Shown here: piece after piece, positions 34,741 through 42,966 of the stretch
Numbering within the stretch: the first letter of the stretch is position 1
Layout of the letters: each line of letters opens with the position of its first letter
From: Nocardioides terrae
GTDB lineage: Bacteria; Actinomycetota; Actinomycetes; Propionibacteriales; Nocardioidaceae
Reading direction: 5' to 3'
Length of the DNA: 64,000 nt
NCBI RefSeq assembly: GCF_900112345.1
Contig: NZ_FOLB01000009.1
Coordinates: 124,001 to 188,000, forward strand
The notes under the pieces: model-generated
What the model was told of the DNA's origin: nothing
Database searches by the model: none
What the model saw: the letters and a program-made list of their open reading frames with translations, nothing else
Position numbers and translations under genes: made by a program

Positions 34741-36201
34741 TCAGCGCAGCTCGAAAGCCACCTTGCGGGCGGCCACGTCGGCCTGGGTGAGCGTCACGGT
34801 CACGTCGGTCCCGAGCGGCAGCGGTGACGGGCCGGTCACCTTCGCCTCGACGGCCGGGTCCTGGATGGTGACCGTGCCCTTGCCCTCGTCACGGTCGTCG
34901 AGGTCGACGATCACGCCGGCGAAGGTCGACCCGACCTGTGGGGCGAGCATCCCCGCCTCGACCAGGTCGACGATGCCGTGCTCGTAGGCGCTCGCGCGGT
35001 GTGCGGAGTCGCGCATGGTCTGGGGCAGGTCCGGCAGCGCCGCGTGGACCCAGTCGGGCACGGGCTGGTCGCCGCAGAGCGCAAGGCAGACCTCGCCGCC
35101 GTACCGGTCCACGAGACGGCGCAGCGGCGCCGTGACGTGGGCGTACTCCGAGGCGAGCGCGCTGTGCTCGGTCAGCTCGGGCAGCTGGCCGTCGAACGTG
35201 GCGTAGCCGGCGCCGCGCAGCAGCCGCGTGCAGGCCACGACCATCGCCGCCTGCTTGGGGTCGCCGGGGTCGAGGGTGCGGATGAAGTCGGGGTAGAGCT
35301 GCTCGGCCGGCCAGTCCAGGCCCAGGGCCCGGGCCGTGCGGTGCAGCCGCTGGACGTCGCGCGGGTCCGGCGGCGGCAGGGTGCGCAGCACGCCGACCTC
35401 GGCGTAGACCATCAGCGAGGCTGCACCGAAGCCGGTCAGCAGCGAGATCTGGGCGTTCCAGCCCTCGACCGGCAGCAGGCTGCGGTACTCCGTCCGCCAG
35501 CGGTCGCCCTCGATCGCGATCTCCTGGTCGGGCAGCGGCAGGTTGACCCCACCGCGAGCGACCTCCAGGGCCTCCCGCTTCTCGCCGATCTCCTTGAGCA
35601 GCGGCAGCGAGTCGGCGTACGCGCCGTCGAAGGAGCCGGAGTCGAACATCTTCTGCACGCCCTCGTAGGACAGCTTGGCCACCGAGCGGACCAGGGCCCG
35701 CTCGACGTGCACGCTGGTGCCGTCGCCGGTTGCGTCGAGCGCGATGGTCCACAGCAGGGCCGGCCTGACCTGGTCGGGCAGCAGGGAGGCGGCGTCCTCG
35801 GAGAGCACCTTCGGGTGCAGCGGGATCTTGGAGTCGGCGCCGTAGAGCGACTCCCCCCGCTTGTGCGCCTCCACGTCGACGGGGTCGCCGGGCGACACGA
35901 AGGCGGCGACGTCGGCGATCGCGTAGTGCACGGTGTAGCCGTCGCCGGCCCGCTCGAGGTGCAGCGCCTGGTCGAGGTCCATCGAGCTGGCCGGATCGAT
36001 GGTGACGAAGGGCAGGTCGGTGCGGTCGAGCTCCGGCAGCCGCGGGTTCGTCGCGGCCTCGCGTGCGGCCGCCTCGACCTCGGGCGGGAAGTCGGCGCTG
36101 ACGCCCAGCTCCTCCTGGATCGCCTCGACCCCACTGCGCAGCGTGGCCGCGGCCACGCCGCCCTCGACTGACCTGACCCGGATGATCTGTCCGCTCGGCA
36201 T
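34741..36201 (-). CDS. RNB-domain exoribonuclease
   Basis: A 486-residue RNase II/RNB family protein, a processive 3-prime to 5-prime exoribonuclease fold. The active-site motif at 66-80 reads TIDPASSMDLDQAL: Asp69, Asp75 and Asp77 are kept, but the fourth acidic residue of RNase II is Gln78. HYAIADVAAFV, LHPKVLSEDAASLLPDQ and ATFDGQLPELTEHSA-like segments follow, then a C-terminal S1-like beta domain. The N-terminal cold-shock domains of RNase II/R are absent. The ATG at 36201 has TATGGT 6 bp upstream. I recall the Gln form as usual in actinobacterial members. Confidence 0.88.
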   Translation of the reverse strand: MPSGQIIRVRSVEGGVAAATLRSGVEAIQEELGVSADFPPEVEAAAREAATNPRLPELDRTDLPFVTIDPASSMDLDQALHLERAGDGYTVHYAIADVAAFVSPGDPVDVEAHKRGESLYGADSKIPLHPKVLSEDAASLLPDQVRPALLWTIALDATGDGTSVHVERALVRSVAKLSYEGVQKMFDSGSFDGAYADSLPLLKEIGEKREALEVARGGVNLPLPDQEIAIEGDRWRTEYRSLLPVEGWNAQISLLTGFGAASLMVYAEVGVLRTLPPPDPRDVQRLHRTARALGLDWPAEQLYPDFIRTLDPGDPKQAAMVVACTRLLRGAGYATFDGQLPELTEHSALASEYAHVTAPLRRLVDRYGGEVCLALCGDQPVPDWVHAALPDLPQTMRDSAHRASAYEHGIVDLVEAGMLAPQVGSTFAGVIVDLDDRDEGKGTVTIQDPAVEAKVTGPSPLPLGTDVTVTLTQADVAARKVAFELR

Positions 36202-36207
36202 GACGGC

Positions 36208-36213
36208 ACCATA
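36208..36213 (-). promoter_or_regulatory. -10 element of RNB gene (leaderless)
   Basis: TATGGT on the minus strand lies 6 bp before the RNB ATG, in the 18-bp gap between it and the divergent yaaA gene. Transcription would start at the start codon. Confidence 0.4.
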
Positions 36214-36219
36214 TCCAGG

Positions 36220-36999
36220 GTGCTGATGCTGCTCCCCCCTTCCGAAGGCAAGTCGGCCCCATCTCGAGGCAAGTCGCTCGATCTCGACGCGCTCTCGCTG
36301 TCGGCACTGACGAAGGCTCGCGAGGCGGTCATCGACAGCCTGGTCGCCCTGTGCAGCGGCGACGCAGCCCTCGCCGCCGAGGCTCTCGGCGTGCCGAAGA
36401 CGCAGCCGGAGCTGATCGGCCTCAATGCGTCGCTGAGGACCGCGCCCACGGCCCGTGCCGACGCGATCTACACCGGGGTCCTGTACGAAGCCCTCTCGCT
36501 CGCGACGCTCTCGCCGGCCGCCAGGCGGCGCGCGACCTCGCGGGTCCTGGTGACGTCGTCCCTCTTCGGGCTGGTCTCCCCCGCCGACCGGATCCCGCCC
36601 TACCGGCTCTCCGGCGACACCACGCTCCCCGGACTCGGCGGGGTCGCCGCCCACTGGCGCGGCCACCTCGACGAGACCGCCCGCGAGGCGCTCGGGAGCG
36701 GCCTGCTCGTCGACCTGCGCTCGGGCACCTACGCCGCCTTCTGGAAGCCCGCGCCCGACCTTGCGCGCCGGGTCGCCACCGTGCGGGTCCTGCACGAGGC
36801 CGGCGGCGCCCGGAAGGTCGTCAGCCACTTCAACAAGGCCACCAAGGGCCGGATCACCCGCGCCCTGCTCGAGGCGGGCGCCACTCCCCGCACCCCTGCC
36901 GCCCTGGCCGCCACCCTCCGCGACCTCGGCTGGACCGTCGAGGTCTCCGACCCCGGCCGGTCCGGCACCCAGCTCGACGTGGTCGTCAGCGAGCTCTGA
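36220..36999 (+). CDS. yaaA: Peroxide stress protein YaaA
   Basis: A 259-residue member of the UPF0246/YaaA family. It starts MLMLLPPSEGKS, the family hallmark. YTGVLYEALSL, VTSSLFGLVSPADRIPPYRLS, VDLRSGTYAAFWKP and VSHFNKATKGR are the other conserved blocks. In E. coli YaaA lowers intracellular iron and DNA damage under hydrogen peroxide and has a DNA-binding fold. The GTG at 36220 (or ATG 36226) starts it, divergent from the RNB gene. An array of 22-bp repeats begins 10 bp after its stop. Confidence 0.92.
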   Translation: MLMLLPPSEGKSAPSRGKSLDLDALSLSALTKAREAVIDSLVALCSGDAALAAEALGVPKTQPELIGLNASLRTAPTARADAIYTGVLYEALSLATLSPAARRRATSRVLVTSSLFGLVSPADRIPPYRLSGDTTLPGLGGVAAHWRGHLDETAREALGSGLLVDLRSGTYAAFWKPAPDLARRVATVRVLHEAGGARKVVSHFNKATKGRITRALLEAGATPRTPAALAATLRDLGWTVEVSDPGRSGTQLDVVVSEL

Positions 37000-37008
37000 C
37001 CGCTCCCC

Positions 37009-37156
37009 GAGGAGTCAATCCCTCACCCCCGAGGAGTCAATCCCTCACCCCCGAGGAGTCGATCCCTCACCCCCGAGGAGTCAATCCCTCACCCCCGAGG
37101 AGTCAATCCCTGATGTCCGAGGCGTCGATCCCTCGGCATCGACGAGTCACTTCTCA
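37009..37156. repeat. 22-bp tandem repeat array, seven units (left)
   Basis: Seven units with an exact 22-bp period start at 37009, 37031, 37053, 37075, 37097, 37119 and 37141; the last is degenerate. The core is GAGGAGTCAATCC, with changes such as GTCGATCC in units 3 and 6, followed by a 9-bp tail, mostly CTCACCCCC. The array fills most of the space between yaaA and the DUF559 gene. The same core in reverse orientation forms a second array after that gene. Tails within this array are nearly identical, so it is not a CRISPR. Confidence 0.92.
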
Positions 37157-37254
37157 GGCCACTTCCCGCCCACAGGCCTGTGCGGTGACGCGGCCGTCCA
37201 CAGGCGCGAAGGACCGTCGTTCTCGTCGGCGTCGTCCGACTGGACCGTGTGCCC

Positions 37255-38175
37255 ATGACTGCAACCGACCTACCATCGCGCCCGTTGAGACGCGCCGAGC
37301 TCCACGCGCTCGGCCTGACCACCTACACGATCTCCGAGATGCTCACCAACCGACTTGTGCGTGAGCCGTTCCGAGGGGTGTACGTCGACGCGGCACTCCC
37401 CGACACGACCCAGCTGCGCGTCGAGTGCCTAGCGACAGTCGTCGACGAGCACCACGTCGTACGCGACCGCACCGCGGCGGCGATCCACGGCATCGACGTG
37501 CTGACGATGGCCGAGCACGAGGTACCGACGGTTGTCGAGTCATCCGCCAGGAACGGCCGGACCCGCACTCGACGCCCCGGGGTGAAGGGCGGCCGCCGGA
37601 CGCTCCTCGACCGCGATGTGATGCGGGTCGGCACGGTGTGGGTGACGACGCCCCTCCGTACCGCGCTCGACCTGGGCTGCAACCTCCGCCGCCGCGACGC
37701 CTACGCGGCGCTCAACGAGTTCGCTCGCCTGCACGGCATCACCGCCGAGCAGCTGCTCGGCGAGCTTCCCCGACTTCGCGGACGGCGAGGGGTCCGTCAG
37801 CTGCGCGAGCTGATCCTGCTGATCAACCCGCTCATCGAGTCGCCGCGGGAGAGCTGGGTCTACCTCGAGCTCATCGACGCGGGCATCCCGGCGCCGCAGG
37901 CGCAGGTCTGGGTCGAGAAGAACGGCGTGAAGGCCTACCGGTTGGACTTCGCCTATCCCCACCACCGGATCTGCATCGAGTATGACGGCTTCGACGACCA
38001 CCTCGCCGATCCGGCGCAGAAGGAGCGCGACGACAAGCGACGCGGTTGGCTCCGCGACCAGGGCTGGACCGTCGTGGTCGTCCGATCCGGAGACTTCACC
38101 GGGAACAGGCTGGAGAGGTGGCTCGACGAGGTCCGGGAGGCACTCGCCAACAGCTACAGCAACCGGAGATGGTGA
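37255..38175 (+). CDS. AbiEi-like/DUF559 endonuclease-domain protein
   Basis: A 306-residue two-part protein. The N-terminal half resembles the AbiEi antitoxin-like winged-helix region found in many actinobacteria (LRRAELHALGLTTYTISEML, then VREPFRGVYV and AAAIHGIDVL). The C-terminal 120 residues are a DUF559, Vsr-like PD-(D/E)XK domain: ESPRESWVYLEL with Glu195/Glu199, RLDFAYP with Asp231, IEYDG with Glu242/Asp244, and RDDKRRGWLRDQGW. No AbiEii-type toxin gene is adjacent. The ATG at 37255 is used; GTG 37249 adds two residues. The gene is flanked on both sides by inverted arrays of one 22-bp repeat. Target and role are unknown. Confidence 0.87.
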   Translation: MTATDLPSRPLRRAELHALGLTTYTISEMLTNRLVREPFRGVYVDAALPDTTQLRVECLATVVDEHHVVRDRTAAAIHGIDVLTMAEHEVPTVVESSARNGRTRTRRPGVKGGRRTLLDRDVMRVGTVWVTTPLRTALDLGCNLRRRDAYAALNEFARLHGITAEQLLGELPRLRGRRGVRQLRELILLINPLIESPRESWVYLELIDAGIPAPQAQVWVEKNGVKAYRLDFAYPHHRICIEYDGFDDHLADPAQKERDDKRRGWLRDQGWTVVVVRSGDFTGNRLERWLDEVREALANSYSNRRW

Positions 38176-38176
38176 C

Positions 38177-38286
38177 GGATCGACTCCCCGGTGCTCAGGG
38201 ATTGACCCCTCGGTGCTGACGGATTGACTCCTCGGTGCTGACGGATTGACCCCTCGGCGCGCAGGGATTGACCCCTCGGCGGGGGA
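38177..38286. repeat. 22-bp tandem repeat array, five units (right, inverted)
   Basis: Five units start at 38177, 38199, 38221, 38243 and 38265, again with an exact 22-bp period. Read on the minus strand the core is GAGGAGTCAATCC or GAGGGGTCAATCC, the same as the left array but pointing the other way. The 9-bp tails differ (mostly GTCAGCACC-like). The array begins one base after the DUF559 stop and runs to the end of the facing RNase H gene. Confidence 0.92.
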
Positions 38287-38287
38287 T

Positions 38288-39469
38288 TCACCAGGTCGTG
38301 GGGGCGGTGTCGAACCCGCTGCGGCCGGGGGGCAGCGCGTTGTAGAGCCGTAGCGAGGCGCGGTCCGGCTCGCCGGGGCTGGCGTAGAACGACACCACGC
38401 TGACCGCCGCGGGGGCGAGCTCCAGGCGGAACACCGACTCCAGTGGCGCGTCCAGCACGTGCGACACGATCGTCTTGATCGGGGTCACGTGGCTGACGAC
38501 GAGGACCGTCCGGCCGGCGTACCTCTCCCTGAGCGTGGCCAGCGCGCCGAGCACGCGCTTCTCGACGTCGCGGAACGACTCGCCGCCGCCCGGCTGGTAG
38601 TCGAGCGACGAGCGCCACTCCGCCATCTCCTCGGGGAACCGATCGGCGACCTCGGCGAAGGTCATGCCGTCCCAGCGGCCGAACTCCATCTCCGCGATGC
38701 CCGGCTCGGTCTCGAGCCGCAGCCCGAGCCGGTCGGCGAGGATCTGTGCCGACTCCTGCGTCCGACGCACCGGCGAGGCGAGGACGACGACGACCCGCTC
38801 TTCCAGGGGGGCCAGCCACTCGGCCGTCATGCGGACCTGGGCGCGGCCCTCGTCGGAGAGGCCGGGATTCGACCCGCCGAGCCCGCCGGAGAAGCGCTTC
38901 CCGGTCGTGTGCGGCGTGACGCCGTGACGAACGAGCACGAACGTCGTCGGAGGCGCGGGCTCGACCGCTCCACCGCGCGCGAGCGGCGGGGCGGGATCCT
39001 GGATCTCCTCCAGCAGCGAGGAGTCGGCGTCGCCGGCGACCGTCACGCCGCTGCGCAGCCCGTCGAGGGCCTCGTTGGCCAGCCGGTCGGCGTGCGAGTT
39101 CTGCGCCCGCGGCACCCAGGTGTACGTCGTCCCGGCCGGCGCGATCTCCGCGGCCGTCGCGGCGAGCGGCTTCATGTCGGGGTGCTTGATCTTCCAGCGC
39201 CCCGACATCTGCTCGACGACGAGCTTGGAGTCCATCCGCACCTCGACGGTCGCGCCGGGGGCGTGCTCGGCGGCCAGGCGCAGGCCGGCGATGAGGCCGG
39301 AGTACTCCGCGACGTTGTTGGAGGCGACTCCGATCGCGGTGCCGTCCTCGGCGATCACCTCACCGGTCGCCGCGTCCTTGAGGACGGCTCCGTAGGCCGC
39401 CGGGCCGGGGTTGCCGCGCGAGCCGCCGTCGGCCTCGACGACGACCGACGCGGGCCCGGCCTGGCTCAC
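38288..39469 (-). CDS. Bifunctional RNase H/acid phosphatase
   Basis: A 393-residue fusion like mycobacterial Rv2228c. Residues 1-140 are an RNase H type I domain with the catalytic carboxylates Asp14 (EADGGSRGNPG), Glu55 (NNVAEYSGL), Asp80 (RMDSKLV) and Asp128 (NSHADRLAN). From about 175 a histidine-phosphatase (phosphoglycerate-mutase-like, alpha-ribazole phosphatase type) domain follows with FVLVRHGVTPHT, His182 as nucleophile. It would degrade RNA in RNA-DNA hybrids; the phosphatase is linked in relatives to cobalamin intermediates. The GTG at 39469 overlaps the upstream stop (GTGA), so it is the third gene of the Nif3 operon. Confidence 0.94.
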   Translation of the reverse strand: MSQAGPASVVVEADGGSRGNPGPAAYGAVLKDAATGEVIAEDGTAIGVASNNVAEYSGLIAGLRLAAEHAPGATVEVRMDSKLVVEQMSGRWKIKHPDMKPLAATAAEIAPAGTTYTWVPRAQNSHADRLANEALDGLRSGVTVAGDADSSLLEEIQDPAPPLARGGAVEPAPPTTFVLVRHGVTPHTTGKRFSGGLGGSNPGLSDEGRAQVRMTAEWLAPLEERVVVVLASPVRRTQESAQILADRLGLRLETEPGIAEMEFGRWDGMTFAEVADRFPEEMAEWRSSLDYQPGGGESFRDVEKRVLGALATLRERYAGRTVLVVSHVTPIKTIVSHVLDAPLESVFRLELAPAAVSVVSFYASPGEPDRASLRLYNALPPGRSGFDTAPTTW

Positions 39470-40245
39470 AGCCCGGACTCGGCGGTCCGGACCAGGATCC
39501 GCGAGCACTCCTCGCAGCGCACGACCTCGTCGCTGGGCAGCGTCCGGATCCGGTTGAGCTCGGCGTTGTCGAGCTCGAGCTGGCAGCCGCCGCAACGCCG
39601 CGCACGCAGCTCGGCGGCGCCGATGCCCTTGGCGGTGCGGATCTTGTCGTAGAGCGCCAGCAGGTCAGCGGGCAGGCCCTCGACGGCACCCGGACGATCG
39701 GCTTCGATCGCGGCGAGCTGGGCGTCGAGCTCGGCGGTCCGGCTGTCGCGCGCCACGGCCAGGTCGGCCAGGCGGTGGTCGAAGCCGGTGAGCCGCTGCT
39801 CGAGCTCGGCCAGCGCGGACTGGGCCGTCTCGAGCTGCTCCATCACCTCGAGCTCCTCGTCCTCGAGCACGCTGATGCGGCGGTCCAAGGTGGCCAGCTC
39901 GTGCTGCATCCGCTCGAGGTCCTTGGGGTTCGAGACCGCACCGGAGTCCATCCGCTCCTGGTCGCGACGGCGGCGCAGCCGCACGTTCTCGACGTCGGTC
40001 TCGGCCTTGGCCTGCGTGGCGGTGAGGTCGTCGACGACGACGCGGGCATCGCGGACCTTGTCCTCGACCTCGCGGCGCTCCCCGGTGAGCTCGGCGATCT
40101 CGGCGAGCTCGGGCAGGCTCGCCTTGGCGTGCCGAAGCTGGGCCGTGCGCGAGTCGAGCCCGGCGACGTCGAGCAGCTTCAGTTGGGCGAAGGGGTCGGC
40201 TTTCAGCGCAGGCTCCTGGGTCGGGTTCAGATGCGGAACGTCCAC
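39466..40245 (-). CDS. Coiled-coil C4 zinc-ribbon protein
   Basis: A protein of up to 259 residues with a long coiled coil (about 35-185, heptad-rich LERMQHELATLDRRISVLED) and a C-terminal zinc ribbon RRCGGCQLEL plus VVRCEECSRI. It is like mycobacterial Rv2229c and the CsgG/CdsZ-type family. The role is not established; a DNA or RNA contact is often suggested. The GTG at 40245 is the first standard start but has no ribosome site and lies inside the Nif3 gene. A CTG at 40206, with AGGAG 6 bp upstream, would give a 246-residue protein starting LKADPFAQL, the length and start of homologs I recall. That start is probably the real one. Confidence 0.87.
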   Translation of the reverse strand: MDVPHLNPTQEPALKADPFAQLKLLDVAGLDSRTAQLRHAKASLPELAEIAELTGERREVEDKVRDARVVVDDLTATQAKAETDVENVRLRRRRDQERMDSGAVSNPKDLERMQHELATLDRRISVLEDEELEVMEQLETAQSALAELEQRLTGFDHRLADLAVARDSRTAELDAQLAAIEADRPGAVEGLPADLLALYDKIRTAKGIGAAELRARRCGGCQLELDNAELNRIRTLPSDEVVRCEECSRILVRTAESGL

Positions 40246-41048
40246 GGGTCGGTCACGGTGGTGCTGACCCTTGTCTCCAGCCTATTGCCTGGCCCGGTCG
40301 CGAGTGCATCGGCGAGCTTCGCGGCGACTACCGGCAGCCAGGTCCACTCGGCCGCCCAGTGCGCGACGTCGACGAGAGCGGGCCCCTCCTGCTCGAGGAA
40401 CTCCCCCGCCGGGTGGTGCCGCAGGTCGCTGGTGACGTAGACATCGGCCCTGGACGCGGCGAGCTGGTCGAGCAGGAAGTCACCGGCCCCGCCACACAGG
40501 GCGACGGTGCGGACCGGTCGGTCCGGGTCCCCCGCCACGCGTACGCCGTGGGCGGTGCGCGGCAGCGCCGCCGCGACGGTCTCCGCGAACCCCCGCAGCG
40601 TCGTCGGGGCGACCGTGCCGATCCGGCCGGTGCCGGTCCCGGGCCGCTCGGCGGGCACCAGCGGGCGCTGGTCGGCCAGGCCGAGCGCGTCGGCCATCGC
40701 CTGGGAGACGCCGTCGACGGCCTGGTCGGCGTTCGTGTGCGCGGTCAGCAGCGCACAGCCCGCGCGGGCCAGGGTGGTGAACGTCCTGCCCTTCGGCGTC
40801 GTGGCGGCGACGCCGTGCACCCCCTTGAGGAAGAGCGGGTGGTGCACGACGAGCAGGTCGGCGCCCCACTCCGCGGCTTCCTGGGCGACGACCGGCGCCG
40901 GGTCGACGGCGAAGAGCACCCGGCGGACCTTGTCGGCCGGGTCGCCGCCGACCAGTCCGACGGCGTCCCAGCTGTCGGCGGTGTCCGGTGGGTACCACTC
41001 GTCGAACAGGGCGACGACGTCGGCGAGGGTCGGCACCAGGGTCGGCAT
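40227..41048 (-). CDS. Nif3-like dinuclear metal center protein
   Basis: A 273-residue NIF3/YbgI (DUF34) family protein, hexameric with a two-metal site and proposed GTP cyclohydrolase I type 2-like or stress roles. Conserved blocks are DSWDAVGLVGGDP, LLVVHHPLFLKGVHG (metal histidines), LTAHTNADQA, ALCGGAGDFLLDQ, DVYVTSDLRHHPAGEF and DVAHWAAEW. The ATG at 41048 begins the family region (MPTLVPTLADVVALFDEW). It heads the operon with the zinc-ribbon and RNase H-phosphatase genes, the order known from mycobacteria. Confidence 0.92.
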   Translation of the reverse strand: MPTLVPTLADVVALFDEWYPPDTADSWDAVGLVGGDPADKVRRVLFAVDPAPVVAQEAAEWGADLLVVHHPLFLKGVHGVAATTPKGRTFTTLARAGCALLTAHTNADQAVDGVSQAMADALGLADQRPLVPAERPGTGTGRIGTVAPTTLRGFAETVAAALPRTAHGVRVAGDPDRPVRTVALCGGAGDFLLDQLAASRADVYVTSDLRHHPAGEFLEQEGPALVDVAHWAAEWTWLPVVAAKLADALATGPGNRLETRVSTTVTDPWTFRI

Positions 41049-41187
41049 GAGCCACAGGCTAGCGAGCGAGCCGGCGAGCGACGCAGCGGCGGCGCGTCCG
41101 GTTGGGGCTGAGGAGCGTCGGCGTGTTGACTTCTCTCCGTCATGCGCGCGAGCGCCCACCCCGCCGACCGTCCAGGAGCCACCACCG

Positions 41188-42966
41188 ATGGCAGCCACCT
41201 CCGTCGAGGCGCCCGACCCGGGCGGAGCCCGAAGCGCCACGCGCGGCTGGTGGGTCGCCGCCTGGGTGTGCGTGGCGGTCGCGGTCCTCGGCCACGTCTG
41301 GGTGCTGCGCAGCTCCTTCGCGGCCGGCACACCGTCCTTCAACCTCGACGAGGTCGCGAGCCTGATGCCCGGCCGGGCCCTGCTCGGCCTGGCCACCCCG
41401 GAGGTGGGCGGAGCCGGCTACTTCCCCCTGTCGGCCATCCTCGTCTCGCCGATCTGGTGGTTCACCTCCGACCCGGCGACGTTCTACCGGGTTGCGCTGC
41501 TGGTCAGCACCGCGATCGGGCTGGTGGCGCTGTGGCCGTTGACCCGGATCGCGACCCGGTTCGGCCTGACCACGCCCCAGGCGCTGGCGGTGGCCGGGAT
41601 CGTGATGGCGGTGCCGGCGCGCACCGTCCAGGCCGAGTACCTGCTCGCCGAGAAGCCGCTCTTCCTCGTCGTCGCGCTGGCCATGCTGGCGGTGGTCCGC
41701 CTCAGCGAGCGGCCGACGTACGGCCGGGCGCTGCTGGTCTCGCTCCTCGTGGCGCTGAGCTACTTCACCCACGCCCGGATGCCCACGCTGGTCGTCGCGA
41801 CGGCGGTCTGGTTCGTGCTCCTCGCGGTCCGCCACCTGCGCATCGGTCTCGTCGGCCTGGTGTCGGTGCTGGTCATGTCCGGGATCGCCCGCTGGACGGC
41901 GCTGCGCATCGTGCGGCTGGCCAGCGGCTTCCACCAGGGCGGGAGCTTCGGCGGGGCGTTGCGGCCGGGGCTGCTCGCCCGCACGATCGTCGGCGAGTCC
42001 TGGTCGCAGCTGGTCTCGACGTTCGGGCTGGTCTCCCTCGGGGTGGTCGTGATCGCGGCGCTCGCGTTCGGCGAGGCCCGCCGCCGGATCGCCGGTCCGG
42101 CTCTCTTCCTCGTCCTCGCGGTCGGCGCGATGTTCGCGGGCAGCGCGATCGACTGGGCCCAGCCGAAATGGCTCCACCCGACCACCCGCCTGGTCCGCCT
42201 CGACGTCTGGATCTACGGGCGGTACGTCGACCCGCTGTTCGCCCTGGTCCTGCTGGTCGCCCTCGCCGCGGTCGTGCGAGGCGCGCGCCGGTGGGAGGTG
42301 CGGGCGAGCGCCGTACTGAGCCTGGCGGTCGTGGCGGTCACCCTGCTCTGGCTCGCGCCGCAGGCTCCGACCGGCGGCTCGGTCACGCCCGCCCACGCCC
42401 CCGGCGTCGCCGCGTTCCACTGGGCCCGGCCTGACCACCCCGTCCCGACCGGGACGCTGCCGACCTTCACCGACGACACCCGGTTCTGGCTGATCGCCAG
42501 CCTCGTGGCGCTGGTGCCCGTCGCCCTCCTGCTCGTGGCCAGGCACCGCCCGGCGGTCGTGCTCGGTGCGGTGCTGGTGCTCGGGGCGGCGGGGACCGCC
42601 AGCGCGAACGTCGCCTCGGACGCCTTCCACGAGCTGCGCAACCCGGCCGCCCCCGTCCGGGCCATGGTCGTGGGCATCGTGCACGACCATCCCGGCACGT
42701 CGGTCTCCTACTTCAAGGAGTGCCCGGGCCGCAGCGACGAGGAGAAGGGCCTGCGCAACCGGTTCGCCTGGCTGCTCCTGCCGACGGTCCTCGGCTCCGA
42801 CCGCGACGCCGACGTGGTGGTCGCCTGCGAGACCTCCCCCGCGGCAGGCCGGCCCGGGTCGGTCCCGCTGCAGGCTCGGATGGACGGGTTCTACCTCGTC
42901 TGGATCCGGCCGGGGCCGCTCCAGGACGCCCTGCGCGCCGAGGGGCTGCTCCAGCCGGTCAGTTGA
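41188..42966 (+). CDS. GT-C-like polytopic membrane protein
   Basis: A 592-residue membrane protein with about 11-12 hydrophobic segments in residues 20-470 and a soluble C-terminal domain of about 100 residues. The first loop has FNLDEVASL, an acidic DE pair after helix 1 as in GT-C glycosyltransferases, and helix-loop pieces such as LLAEKPLFLVV and ARTVQAEYLL. It is probably a polyprenyl-sugar-dependent glycosyltransferase for the envelope (inference from topology only). The ATG at 41188 has AGGAG 8 bp upstream. Its end overlaps the convergent ligase gene by 8 bp. Confidence 0.78.
   Translation: MAATSVEAPDPGGARSATRGWWVAAWVCVAVAVLGHVWVLRSSFAAGTPSFNLDEVASLMPGRALLGLATPEVGGAGYFPLSAILVSPIWWFTSDPATFYRVALLVSTAIGLVALWPLTRIATRFGLTTPQALAVAGIVMAVPARTVQAEYLLAEKPLFLVVALAMLAVVRLSERPTYGRALLVSLLVALSYFTHARMPTLVVATAVWFVLLAVRHLRIGLVGLVSVLVMSGIARWTALRIVRLASGFHQGGSFGGALRPGLLARTIVGESWSQLVSTFGLVSLGVVVIAALAFGEARRRIAGPALFLVLAVGAMFAGSAIDWAQPKWLHPTTRLVRLDVWIYGRYVDPLFALVLLVALAAVVRGARRWEVRASAVLSLAVVAVTLLWLAPQAPTGGSVTPAHAPGVAAFHWARPDHPVPTGTLPTFTDDTRFWLIASLVALVPVALLLVARHRPAVVLGAVLVLGAAGTASANVASDAFHELRNPAAPVRAMVVGIVHDHPGTSVSYFKECPGRSDEEKGLRNRFAWLLLPTVLGSDRDADVVVACETSPAAGRPGSVPLQARMDGFYLVWIRPGPLQDALRAEGLLQPVS

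Noticed and set aside
37255..38175. AbiE toxin-antitoxin locus
   Set aside because: The N-terminus is AbiEi-like, but no AbiEii-type nucleotidyltransferase toxin gene is adjacent and the C-terminus is a DUF559 nuclease-like domain instead.
37009..38286. CRISPR array interpretation of the 22-bp repeats
   Set aside because: Units are contiguous with a 13-bp core and 9-bp tails that are nearly identical within an array; there are no 25-40 bp unique spacers and no cas genes.
37000..38290. Insertion sequence with terminal inverted repeats
   Set aside because: No transposase motif is present in the enclosed protein and there are no obvious target-site duplications; the flanks are arrays rather than single inverted termini.
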